Shown here: piece by piece, positions 23,150 to 31,334 of the stretch | Layout: each line of letters starts with the position of its first letter | How positions within the stretch are numbered: the first letter of the stretch is position 1 | DNA from: Candidatus Thorarchaeota archaeon | GTDB taxonomy: Archaea; Asgardarchaeota; Thorarchaeia; Thorarchaeales; Thorarchaeaceae | Assembly (NCBI GenBank): GCA_003345595.1 | Contig: PRDI01000011.1 | Span: 1-38,244 of the forward strand | Length of the DNA stretch: 38,244 nucleotides | Direction of reading: 5' to 3' | The notes under the pieces: generated by a model | Told to the model about the DNA's origin: nothing | Database searches by the model: none | What the model saw: the letters and a program-made list of their open reading frames with translations, nothing else | Position numbers and translations under genes: made by a program

Positions 23150-23971
23150 CTACTTGGGCTTGTGGCTGAACCTCATCCAACCCACATAGCCTTTGATTGT
23201 GCCAAGAATCGTGACAAGATCAAGCCAAATGAAGAACGGATTACGTATTCTGATGCTCTTCTTGAAACCGGTGTATAATCGAAGTACAAGGTACTTCGTC
23301 AATCCCAGAACGCCTCCGAAGTAGTTTGTCTGTCTCGCTCCCGCGCCACCCCACTCTGCTGCTTTGAAGAACGATCCCGAATACTCATGTTTTGACACTA
23401 CGGGGACGTAGAACCATCTGTAGCCTTGGCGTATGATGTGCTGAGTTAGAAGATAGTCCTCGTAAGCATTGACTGTCTGGGCTGGCACCCACGACCTTGC
23501 GACCTCAGTGCGCACAATAGTATTGTGTGTGTAGCCTCGGGCCTTGATCTCTACCAGTCTGCCGAACCTCCTCTGTGCCTCCCACACAGCCTGGTTTTCA
23601 GCAACCATCCCAGACATGGCTCCAAGGCGGAATTGGGACTGGAGCTTTCTCATGTACTCATACATTTTTTCGAACCATGCTTTTTCGAGTATCACGTCGG
23701 CATCGACGAATACGAAGTATTCGGTTTGCACTCGTTCGATCCCCAAGACTCGGGCCTGAGCCAGTCCGGAGTTCTCGAAGACAACATCATCTATCAAGCC
23801 CCGCAGGCGCATGTCACGAACGATGTCCTTCGTTCCATCGGAAGACTTCTCGCTAGCTACAACGATGATTCTGTCTACGTTGCTCTGTTCTCTAATGCCT
23901 TGAATACACCTGATGATTGTGGGCCTGTCATTCTTTGTTACGACGACATAGTCCATCTTAGGTCCCTGCAT
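23150..23971 (-). CDS. GT2-family glycosyltransferase
   Basis: A 273-residue GT-A-fold enzyme. It opens with DYVVVTKNDRPTIIRCIQGI, has the nucleotide-sugar metal motif VDADVI, and a C-terminal amphipathic/hydrophobic segment (FIWLDLVTILGTIKGYVGWM) that may touch the membrane. The ATG at 23971 follows the flippase stop by a few bases; an ATG at 23956 with AGGGACC upstream is an equally good choice, while a GTG at 24004 would overlap the flippase gene. It probably adds one sugar to a lipid-linked glycan on the cytoplasmic face. Co-transcribed with the flippase. Donor and acceptor unknown. Confidence 0.85.
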   Translation of the reverse strand: MQGPKMDYVVVTKNDRPTIIRCIQGIREQSNVDRIIVVASEKSSDGTKDIVRDMRLRGLIDDVVFENSGLAQARVLGIERVQTEYFVFVDADVILEKAWFEKMYEYMRKLQSQFRLGAMSGMVAENQAVWEAQRRFGRLVEIKARGYTHNTIVRTEVARSWVPAQTVNAYEDYLLTQHIIRQGYRWFYVPVVSKHEYSGSFFKAAEWGGAGARQTNYFGGVLGLTKYLVLRLYTGFKKSIRIRNPFFIWLDLVTILGTIKGYVGWMRFSHKPK

Positions 23972-23975
23972 GATT

Positions 23976-25616
23976 TTACACCGAACCTTCCTGCTGCCTC
24001 TCACTCAGCAGTCTGATATGTCTGACCATGGGCCTTGACACCCACCAGACAGGGGGAACTATACGCAATACACGTTCCATGTTGCCCATATCAGTGCTAT
24101 CTATGAGCCGGAGGTGCACAGTCACAAGTATGAAAAGATACCAGAAGGGAATGGCCAGTAGCCCCACTAGGGCGGCTTGAAGTACGGGGAACACGGGCAG
24201 GATCGATACCAATTGCTGCGCGATTGACACGGTTACCCACATCAAGGCTGCAAAGAAAAGAGCCACCACGATATCCTTTCCAACAATGTGCAGGTCCATG
24301 GATATGGCATGTTTACGTTTCGAGTACCTATGTTGAATGAAGAAATAGGGAAGGTATGACAACCATATCATCGCGACTGCATTCACGCCGATCAGAGGCG
24401 CCATCGTGACGACCCAGATGACCTGCACTGCTATCTGCTGGAGGCTTGCGTACAGCAGGCCGCGAGTGTCGTTCAATGCGACGTAGAGGTAGCTATAGAC
24501 TGCGGTCACAATAAGGAATATGCTGAAAGACAGAAGCTGAAGAAAAGTCGTGGTCTGCACACCGGTTTCGTTGAACACGATCCTTAGAATCTGGTGCGCA
24601 AAAGCAAAGAGCATTGCGAAGGAAAAACCGAGAGTGGGCACGAGCATCCTGTACCCCTCTCTGAACTTCCTGACCAAGACATCCCTTTGTCCCTTAGTGT
24701 ACTCAACAGTGAGGTTTGGGGTCATGGCAATGAGCGGAGAGTGAAGAACTGCAGTAGCAGTAACGACGATACCTTGGGCTATCGTGTAATGCCCGACATC
24801 TACGAGGCTTCCGTATGTGTTAACCCACAGCACAGTCAGGTTGGTAAGACCTGAGCCGGCTATAGACGCCACAAAGAACACCGACGCCAGTTTCAGTAGT
24901 TTGCCGGTTACCTCTCTGCCAGGGCGTCTGTATAGAAGAACACTGTTGCGTTTGGTTTCACGCAAAAGCAGACCTATGGCAGAGCCCGCGGCTATGAGCC
25001 CTAGTCCAAGATTAAGTACGAGTATGTTGGCTATTGTGACTTGCAGGGTTAGAGCGAGGAAAATCAGGGCCAATATTCTGACAGTGTTGTACACGATGTC
25101 CACGATGACTGTCCTCTTGATTATCTGAAGCCCTTGGAATGCGCCTTGGATCAATCGAAGTAGGGCGGACGGGAGCAAGGTCACGAGCGTTATTACCCAG
25201 AATAGGAAAAGCTGAGTAGGTGAGAGCACACCTACCGTCTTCTGTTCCAACAAGAACAAGTCAATCCTGAATAACAGTGCGCATACTATCACGGTGAGTG
25301 ACGAAGCAAGGACAATAACTAGTGAACCCGTGATTGCCTGCGCAAGCTTTGACCTGTCGCAGGCATACTCGGCGACAACCCTGACAACAGAGCTATTGAT
25401 GCCCAATATGATGAATGGAAACAGCAGCAAGCCAGCATTCGTCAGGACCTTTACAACGCCGTAGTCCTGAGTAGTCCACGACCCCCATGCAATCGCCCTC
25501 CAGAGTATGGCGGTAGAAACAATGCCGCCCAAGAAAGACAAGACAGTCGAGATACTCTCAGCGGCCAGATTCAGACTATACCTGTCACCTGTGAACCGCT
25601 GCTCTCGTTCTTCCAT
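23976..25616 (-). CDS. Wzx-like polysaccharide flippase (MOP superfamily)
   Basis: A 546-residue protein with about 14 transmembrane helices. It opens SLNLAAESISTVLSFLGGIVS and runs through repeated helices typical of Wzx/RfbX (COG2244) flippases. Such proteins move lipid-linked oligosaccharide from the inner to the outer face of the membrane. The ATG is preceded by a strong TATA (CTTATATG, 25646-25653), giving a very short leader. The GT2 gene follows directly. In this locus it would export the glycan built by the surrounding transferases. Confidence 0.88.
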   Translation of the reverse strand: MEEREQRFTGDRYSLNLAAESISTVLSFLGGIVSTAILWRAIAWGSWTTQDYGVVKVLTNAGLLLFPFIILGINSSVVRVVAEYACDRSKLAQAITGSLVIVLASSLTVIVCALLFRIDLFLLEQKTVGVLSPTQLFLFWVITLVTLLPSALLRLIQGAFQGLQIIKRTVIVDIVYNTVRILALIFLALTLQVTIANILVLNLGLGLIAAGSAIGLLLRETKRNSVLLYRRPGREVTGKLLKLASVFFVASIAGSGLTNLTVLWVNTYGSLVDVGHYTIAQGIVVTATAVLHSPLIAMTPNLTVEYTKGQRDVLVRKFREGYRMLVPTLGFSFAMLFAFAHQILRIVFNETGVQTTTFLQLLSFSIFLIVTAVYSYLYVALNDTRGLLYASLQQIAVQVIWVVTMAPLIGVNAVAMIWLSYLPYFFIQHRYSKRKHAISMDLHIVGKDIVVALFFAALMWVTVSIAQQLVSILPVFPVLQAALVGLLAIPFWYLFILVTVHLRLIDSTDMGNMERVLRIVPPVWWVSRPMVRHIRLLSERQQEGSV

Positions 25617-25645
25617 CCCGAACCGTGCGGTCGAACCCCATGCCT

Positions 25646-25653
25646 CATATAAG
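25646..25653 (-). promoter_or_regulatory. TATA box of the flippase-GT2 operon
   Basis: CTTATATG on the minus strand is about 33 bases upstream of the flippase ATG at 25616. Transcription would start within a few bases of the start codon. Confidence 0.55.
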
Positions 25654-25860
25654 CGATTCTGTTCACATACCGCTAGACAGCGGCATTTCTGAGCCGCTAT
25701 CTCAAGACCCCAGACTTTGTGGGCGACGACATCGCGCCGCTTTGCATGAGGAAACGCAGACGACCATGAACATGTGCTTGAGTGGCTGGTCTCCGCTACT
25801 CTTATGAAGCGGGATTTCTGGAAAGGTAGAGCTCAGCAAATCAAGAGAAGGAATCGCCCA

Positions 25861-27090
25861 ATGAGAGGAGATCCAAACGCCCTTGAAGTGGTCCTTCAGA
25901 CAGGAGGAGAAACATTCGGAGAATCTGTCTTCGATGCTAGGTCCTTCTCCTTTGATATCGCATGGCCCAACAACAGACCTCTTGAAACGGCTCCACAACT
26001 TAATGGTGAGGAGCTGGCTAGACTATCGGACCTCCTCTTGAAGGCAGCGAAGAGAACTCTGGAGCCCTTCGCGGACAAGCGAGTTGGTTTTCTCCTTTCG
26101 GGCGGCGTTGACTCGAGCGTCTGTCTGTACCTGATCAAACAGGCCTTCCCTAGTTGCGATGTGAAGGCCTACCACACCGATTGGGGTATTCCAGAACGTA
26201 GCGAAATACGATATGCTGAAACGGCCGCGAAGCTCGCGAATGTGCCACTCAGAGTGGTAGATACAAGCGCCGAGGCACAGATTCCCCACATTGATGATGC
26301 GTTGTCAGGAATCAAGACCATCTCGTACAGCGCGGTTCCAGTGTACATGGCGTTCAGGGCCATGGTAGAGGACGGGATGGATGTCGGAGTAAACGCCCTA
26401 GGCTTGGATGAACTAATGGCGGGTTACCCAATCCATCAGCTATTCTACGCCAGAAGTAGGCTCAATGTCGTTCCCTACTTCAGACGCTTAGAACGAATGA
26501 GGTACTATCGTGCGGCCTCTCTCAGATGGGGAACTGACAAGGCATGGTTGCTGAGAATAGTAGCTCCTCGGTCGTCGACGAGATATGTCACACAGAGCAC
26601 AGTTGATCTTGGAACAGTGTACGAGGAGAAGGTCAAGGCATACAGTCTCTGGAACACTATTCATAACTGGCTCCTCAATGCCATGATACACAATTTCGCC
26701 CCCCTCATGTCTCGTGCCGCTGCAGCCAACGGTCTCAAGCTACTGTTCCCGTACATAGATCAACAGCTCATGGACAGATGCCTGAGCTACTCTCCCAAAG
26801 CAAAGGTAAACAAGGCACCCATCCGAGCTCTGATGCGCACACGATTCGGCTTCCCAGAGGAACTGGCAAGTAGAGGTGAGAAGTGGGGGTCGAAGATCGG
26901 TTGGGGTGGCACGCATCTGCCATATGTGCAAAGCCGCAAATACCTTGATGCAGTCATGCCCAAAAGCCAGAGTGCAGAAGAGTGGTTTGTGTCGCCACCC
27001 AAGGACTTGTACTCAGAGATTCATGATAGACAGAACCCTGTCGCCTTCGACATGGCATTGTTTCTCAAGATTCTGGAACTGACAACCTGA
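25861..27090 (+). CDS. Asparagine-synthase-like ATP-dependent ligase (no glutaminase domain)
   Basis: A protein of 409 residues with the PP-loop ATPase motif LLSGGVDSSV (78-87) and a later ALGLDELMAGYP resembling the AsnB GxGxDE segment. The N-terminal glutamine amidotransferase domain of full AsnB is missing: only about 75 residues precede the PP-loop and there is no N-terminal catalytic Cys. Thus it either uses free ammonia, takes another nucleophile, or has a partner. AsnB-like ligases in glycan clusters form amides or amidines on sugars or peptides. The ATG at 25861 is preferred because AGAAGGA lies nine bases upstream; an ATG at 25804 and a GTG at 25774 would extend it. Confidence 0.82.
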   Translation: MRGDPNALEVVLQTGGETFGESVFDARSFSFDIAWPNNRPLETAPQLNGEELARLSDLLLKAAKRTLEPFADKRVGFLLSGGVDSSVCLYLIKQAFPSCDVKAYHTDWGIPERSEIRYAETAAKLANVPLRVVDTSAEAQIPHIDDALSGIKTISYSAVPVYMAFRAMVEDGMDVGVNALGLDELMAGYPIHQLFYARSRLNVVPYFRRLERMRYYRAASLRWGTDKAWLLRIVAPRSSTRYVTQSTVDLGTVYEEKVKAYSLWNTIHNWLLNAMIHNFAPLMSRAAAANGLKLLFPYIDQQLMDRCLSYSPKAKVNKAPIRALMRTRFGFPEELASRGEKWGSKIGWGGTHLPYVQSRKYLDAVMPKSQSAEEWFVSPPKDLYSEIHDRQNPVAFDMALFLKILELTT

Positions 27091-27138
27091 GACTCCTGAC
27101 GACATCGGGCCCGCTGCCGACACGCCCGTCGCTCGCCT

Positions 27139-28122
27139 TCAAGATCTCACATCGCCAGTTTCAGAGGGGGACGTGACCGGCTTGGCCTTAAGACCGAGTT
27201 TCGTAGCAAACGGCAGCCCAAACATGTCTCCAATCAGCGCTATTGTTCTGTCAACTAGTGCGAACGCCAATCCGTCCTCTATTGGCCTTCCTAAGACAGA
27301 GAAGACCAAGGCAAAGCCGCCTTCGACAATTCCCAGCCCGGCCAGAGACACAGGTATGAAAGACACCGCAGTCAAAGCGGGGAAGAGAAACAGGTACCAG
27401 ACTATTGGCAAATCAAGGCCAAGAGCCTGACCGACGATGATCCATCGTAGAGCCGTGATTAACCAACCCAGGATGGTTATGAGAAAAGCTACGACCGACT
27501 TCTTGGCGGTATACCCCGTGGAGCCAATGTACTTCGAGTACTCCGCGTAGAGCTTGCTCAAGAACTGCACACGTTCAACTAGCGGGACCACAAAGCGAGG
27601 GATCTTGCCGAACGCCAAGACAGCGAATCCGATCACGAGGACCACAACAAGTCCCAGTGAAAGTACTGCGTAGAGATACAGATTCTGTGATACGCCCAGC
27701 GCATAGAATATCGTGAACATTGCAGTCACAAGGAGAACTGCTCTCAGAAGGAAATCAAACACCTGTCCGAAGAACATGACATTGAGTATATGCCCCGTCT
27801 TCATCTCCGGACACTCCCGGTTCACAATGACGGGAGTCACAAAGTAACCCGCTCGGCCCGGAGTGACGTCCGCGAGAAGCATGCCCCCAAGGTTTGCCTT
27901 GAACATAGGAACAAACAGATCAAGGCGACCTGCAAGATATGCCATTCTTAGTGCGGTCACGCTTGTTGCCACGATGTGCACCGCGATGGCCAACACGAGC
28001 CAACCAACTGCGGCGCCAGTGATGATTGACCAAAGGTCAACAGGTTTCGAGTACCAGATGACCAATGCAAGAATAGTGACCCCGATGAGTAGTCTGACCA
28101 GCGTGCTTCTATTCGGCCGCAT
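27139..28122 (-). CDS. LPG-synthase-type membrane protein (AglD C-terminal-like, COG0392)
   Basis: A 327-residue membrane protein with about eight helices. The family motifs are present: GGMLLADVTPGRAGYF near 81-96, and PVSLAGLGIVEGGFALVF near 260. This is the lysylphosphatidylglycerol-synthase transmembrane family (UPF0104). In haloarchaeal AglD this domain is fused behind a GT2 domain that makes a polyprenyl-phosphate sugar. Here the GT2 is the separate gene immediately upstream (28133-28834), and both are in the wecB operon. The ATG at 28122 has AGGGTG six bases upstream. An upstream ATG at 28128 is possible. Role: probably part of lipid-linked sugar handling; not certain. Confidence 0.83.
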   Translation of the reverse strand: MRPNRSTLVRLLIGVTILALVIWYSKPVDLWSIITGAAVGWLVLAIAVHIVATSVTALRMAYLAGRLDLFVPMFKANLGGMLLADVTPGRAGYFVTPVIVNRECPEMKTGHILNVMFFGQVFDFLLRAVLLVTAMFTIFYALGVSQNLYLYAVLSLGLVVVLVIGFAVLAFGKIPRFVVPLVERVQFLSKLYAEYSKYIGSTGYTAKKSVVAFLITILGWLITALRWIIVGQALGLDLPIVWYLFLFPALTAVSFIPVSLAGLGIVEGGFALVFSVLGRPIEDGLAFALVDRTIALIGDMFGLPFATKLGLKAKPVTSPSETGDVRS

Positions 28123-28132
28123 CAACATCACC

Positions 28133-28834
28133 CTACATCTCACGCGCGATCAGTTTCTCAAGCTGAACCAAGTGTCTTCTGAACTCTCTTCCCAGGTGTG
28201 CCTTCGACTCACCTGCAGTTCTTCTCCCCAAGACAGCCGGGACCTCCACGATTTGAAAGCCCTTTCTGGCTAGTTTTACAGCTATCTCTGCTACTCCATC
28301 GAATCCATCCTGAGTAATCCTGATGGATTGCACTGCACTTGTCCGAACAGCTCTAAACATGCCCGTCCAACATGAGAGGTTCCTCCGCATTATCAACGAA
28401 TAAAGTACATTCACACCCTTGCTCGGAATCACCCTCATCTGGCCGACTCCTAGGACTTGGCCACCCCGCATATAGGGAGAACCAAAGACTGCGTCGACCT
28501 CTGGAGACACTCTTTCAACCAGCCGGCGAACCTGATCTGGAGAGTAGCTCAGATCACAGTCAATGCTAACAACCCATTGATGACTTGCATGCGAATAGCC
28601 TGTGCGAAGAGCAGCCCCTAGTCCCATGTTGCGCTCGTGATGAATGACCCTGACATCCTTTCGTCTCCTTGCCAATTCATCTGCCTTGCTGCCTGTGTCG
28701 TCAGTGGAGCCATCATCCACAACCAACACCTCGAACTCGACGCGATCTCTCTGAAGCTGAGGGATCAGCTGCTCCTCGATGCGCGGCAGGTTGGCAGATT
28801 CATTGAAAGCTGGGATGAGTATGTCAAAGATCAT
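28133..28834 (-). CDS. DPM1-like GT2 (polyprenyl-phosphate glycosyltransferase)
   Basis: A 233-residue GT2. It has VVDDGSTDDT, then IHHERNMGLGAALRTGYSHA, then SIDCDLSYSPDQV, matching dolichyl-phosphate mannose synthase (DPM1) and AglD N-domains. The product would be a polyprenyl-phosphate monosaccharide used as donor on the outer membrane face. Its ATG directly follows the wecB stop (TAG then ATG), and the LPG-synthase-type membrane protein follows by ten bases. The GT39-type enzyme at 33633 uses exactly this sort of donor in known systems, so the two may act in sequence. Confidence 0.88.
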   Translation of the reverse strand: MIFDILIPAFNESANLPRIEEQLIPQLQRDRVEFEVLVVDDGSTDDTGSKADELARRRKDVRVIHHERNMGLGAALRTGYSHASHQWVVSIDCDLSYSPDQVRRLVERVSPEVDAVFGSPYMRGGQVLGVGQMRVIPSKGVNVLYSLIMRRNLSCWTGMFRAVRTSAVQSIRITQDGFDGVAEIAVKLARKGFQIVEVPAVLGRRTAGESKAHLGREFRRHLVQLEKLIAREM

Positions 28835-30085
28835 CTAGGTTTCTTCCTGATTGGTGAGCTCGCGGTAGACTTCTAGCAGAAAACGCTTCCCATTCTGTCT
28901 AGACGACAGAAAGCCCGACTTGTCAAAGCTCATCAGCACCTTACCCTCGACAGAGTCTGATAGTTTCAGGATTGGGTATCCTGTATCAATCATGTTGATC
29001 AGCTCCTTAGCAAGCCTTCCTCTTCTGTGGCGATCTGCAATCGCATCGACAATCCTCTCTCCCGCTCCCGATTCATAGAGGTGCTTAGGTTCTGCATCGG
29101 GTGCTTGGGTGAGTCGTCGAGCCGCTTCGGCAATCTTGGAGCCCACAGCAGGCACCAGCAGGTTGAAACCAGCCCACGCCGTTTCAGGCCATTCTGTGCT
29201 GTTCCTCACAGTAAGAGTGGGTTTGCTCAAAAGGGCCGCCTCTTCTTGGACTCCTCCGCTGTCCGTTACAATCAGGTTCGAATGTCTAAGGACGTTGAGG
29301 AAAGTGAGATAGCCCATTGGCGGAACCATCATCAGTTGGCTCTCCTTGACAGACTTGCCTAGACCGAACTCCTCTATCTTCTTCTTTGTTCGCGGGTGGA
29401 CAGGGAACACGCATCTCATGGGCAGCGACCCTAATCCCAACAGTATCTGTTCGAGCCTGTTCTTGTCATCGGTGTTGCCAGCCCTATGAATGGTGGCGAC
29501 TGCATACGGTCTTTCAATTGTGTCGACACCATCCCCAAGCAACCTGAGCCCCTCTTCGAGTGCATCGACAGATGTATTCCCTGCAAGCACAATCGTGTCA
29601 GGCTCGCAGCCCTGTCTGAGCAAGTTGCTGTGAGCGATTGCACTCGGCGCGAACAGCAAGGATGAAACCGAGTCAATCACAATCCTGTTGATCTCTTCAG
29701 GCATAGTCGTGTCATACGACCTGCAACCAGCTTCAATATGGCCAACGGGAATGCCCATCTGAACTGCGGCCACTGCAGCACCCATGCAGCTGTTGGTGTC
29801 ACCCTGCACTAGAAGAATGTCGACCATCTCATTGGCAAGTACTTCGGCCAGCCTGTTCATTACAGAGGTTGTCTGCTCTACGGTCGGATGAGAACCGACT
29901 CCGAGGTGGTAGTCGGGCGCTTCAATCGACAGGTCCTCGAAGAACGCTTGCGACATCTCATAGTCGTAGTGCTGTCCGGTGTGAACCAGAAGAAGGTCCA
30001 TGTCACTCCGGTTTCTTATCGCTTTGATCACAGACCACGTCTTGATAAACTCGGGTCGGGTTCCCACCACTACTGCGATCCTCAT
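28835..30085 (-). CDS. wecB: UDP-N-acetylglucosamine 2-epimerase (non-hydrolysing)
   Basis: A 416-residue WecB/MnaA-type epimerase. It has VVGTRPEFIK at 6-15, HTGQHYDYEM, GDTNS with D96, HIEAGCRS with E118, PEEINRI with E131, THR-equivalent TIHRAGN with H200, and DSGGVQEEA. D96/E118/E131/H200 line up with the catalytic set of E. coli WecB. It makes UDP-ManNAc from UDP-GlcNAc. The ATG at 30085 is preceded by AGAGGTGG. The protein is about 40-50 residues longer than bacterial WecB at the C-terminus (LKLSDSVEGKVLMSFDKSGF onward). Its usual partner, UDP-ManNAc dehydrogenase, exists here only as a broken remnant at 35475. First gene of an operon with the two AglD-like genes. Confidence 0.92.
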   Translation of the reverse strand: MRIAVVVGTRPEFIKTWSVIKAIRNRSDMDLLLVHTGQHYDYEMSQAFFEDLSIEAPDYHLGVGSHPTVEQTTSVMNRLAEVLANEMVDILLVQGDTNSCMGAAVAAVQMGIPVGHIEAGCRSYDTTMPEEINRIVIDSVSSLLFAPSAIAHSNLLRQGCEPDTIVLAGNTSVDALEEGLRLLGDGVDTIERPYAVATIHRAGNTDDKNRLEQILLGLGSLPMRCVFPVHPRTKKKIEEFGLGKSVKESQLMMVPPMGYLTFLNVLRHSNLIVTDSGGVQEEAALLSKPTLTVRNSTEWPETAWAGFNLLVPAVGSKIAEAARRLTQAPDAEPKHLYESGAGERIVDAIADRHRRGRLAKELINMIDTGYPILKLSDSVEGKVLMSFDKSGFLSSRQNGKRFLLEVYRELTNQEET

Positions 30086-30127
30086 CAGGGACTGCCACCT
30101 CTGGCTTTGACCACGTCGCCCGACCAT

Positions 30128-30136
30128 CTAAAAAAG
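30128..30136 (-). promoter_or_regulatory. TATA box of the wecB operon
   Basis: On the minus strand this reads CTTTTTTAG, identical to the element at 5175-5183. It predicts transcription start near 30105, leaving a leader of about 20 bases with the ribosome-binding site for the ATG at 30085. Confidence 0.5.
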
Positions 30137-30228
30137 CCATCTGTGGAACGCGGAGCACCATGGATGATCTGTGAACATATCGCCTGCACATCACGGCATT
30201 GGTTCGTCAGCGACTGCGTCGCTCGTTC

Positions 30229-31266
30229 TCAAGACTGCGTTCGCCGCCGCTTGGGCACAGTCGACGCGCTCGACCGCGCTCGTCCAAGGCTCGTTGGCTG
30301 CCTATTCCTACTTCCGCTGCGAAAGCTAGCGCTGCGAACTGCGGACGTGAGGAGGTGAAGGGCTGCCAGAACCTCTACTACGGGTCCCTTGCCCGCCCCG
30401 TAGTATCTGACAACATCGGGATCGTCACACTTCCATGTCCCACGACGCATCTCAACCAGATAGCCGCGAAGAAGATCATCACCGTGCTGACGAGTTATCT
30501 GTCTCCAGACAGACCTGAGAAGGATGGCCCAGACAGGTCTTCTTGCATAGTAGTAAAGACGCCCTTGTCGAAATGCACCCTCCCTTGACGTGACAGCCGT
30601 CGTTGGCCTGTCTAGACTCACAGGGACCTTCACGACACCTACCCTGTAGCCACGGCTCTCTGCTTTCAGGTTGTAGAATGAGTCGGGACAATAGTCCCAG
30701 AACTTGTCGATCTCTCGGACAATACTCCATCTGATCATCTTTCCGCTGTTCATCGGTCTGCCAGATTTCAGCTTGTCTGGTTCTTGGACGGGATATCCGG
30801 CGACTGCACCCAGCCCATGGTCCGAGTCGAGAATGCTGCAGAGCCTCGCAAAGTAGTTCGGACAGGGTTCTGTGTCAGGGTCAAGAACAGCCAGATAGTC
30901 TGCACCAAGCGCATCTATTCGGCTTCTGAGCTTTAGAAGTACTCTCTCGTGTGACTTTCCGAGTGTGAAGAAGTTCGGCGTTTTCTTCTTGGGCATGGAT
31001 TCTACCCAAAGCTGTAGCTGCGGGTATTTAGCCGCGGTTTCCTTCAACACTTGGGCAGTGGCATCAGTCGAGCCGTCATCTATCCAGACCCAGCTCCTAG
31101 GGAGCTTTGACTGCTTCGACATTCTCTCAAACAACCCAGGTATCAAAGGCGCCTCATTCCAAGTATTGGTCAGCAGTATGTACGAACCTCTCGAATGCTC
31201 AGGGGCTGTACAGATGTCCTTGCAGAACCCGCAATACTCGGCAAATCTGGTCCTAAAGGCGACCAC
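30229..31266 (-). CDS. GT2-family glycosyltransferase with N-terminal Cys cluster (paralogue A)
   Basis: A 345-residue protein. Residues 12-19 form C-x2-C-x3-C (CGFCKDIC). A GT2 domain follows: ILLTNTWNEA, WIDDGSTDAT, and AVLDPDTEPCPNYFARL with the metal-binding D-x-D. The last 40 residues are a basic, low-complexity tail (SGSRNRQP...PKRRRTQS) not shared with its neighbour. It is a close paralogue of the gene at 31330-32265; both share PNFFTLG, MNSGK-IRWS, FRQGRL-YYA and RRGTWKC/R. The GTG at 31266 is the start, with GGGAG almost touching it, so a slightly different start is possible. Probably a cytoplasmic sugar transferase; the role of the cysteines is unknown. Confidence 0.83.
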   Translation of the reverse strand: MVAFRTRFAEYCGFCKDICTAPEHSRGSYILLTNTWNEAPLIPGLFERMSKQSKLPRSWVWIDDGSTDATAQVLKETAAKYPQLQLWVESMPKKKTPNFFTLGKSHERVLLKLRSRIDALGADYLAVLDPDTEPCPNYFARLCSILDSDHGLGAVAGYPVQEPDKLKSGRPMNSGKMIRWSIVREIDKFWDYCPDSFYNLKAESRGYRVGVVKVPVSLDRPTTAVTSREGAFRQGRLYYYARRPVWAILLRSVWRQITRQHGDDLLRGYLVEMRRGTWKCDDPDVVRYYGAGKGPVVEVLAALHLLTSAVRSASFRSGSRNRQPTSLGRARSSASTVPKRRRTQS

Positions 31267-31313
31267 CTCCCACGGGGTCTAGATTATCACTTCTTCTTGA
31301 GAACCCTCGTCCC

Positions 31314-31334
31314 ACTAGTCGATTTAAGACTAGT
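31314..31334 (-). promoter_or_regulatory. Inverted repeat around a TATA-like box, upstream of paralogue A
   Basis: ACTAGTC (31314-31320) and GACTAGT (31328-31334) are perfect 7-base inverted arms. The spacer holds CTTAAATC on the minus strand, the same TATA-like string found upstream of paralogue B (32320-32327). The repeat also overlaps the stop codon of paralogue B. It could be an operator over the promoter of paralogue A or a weak terminator for B. Confidence 0.4.
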
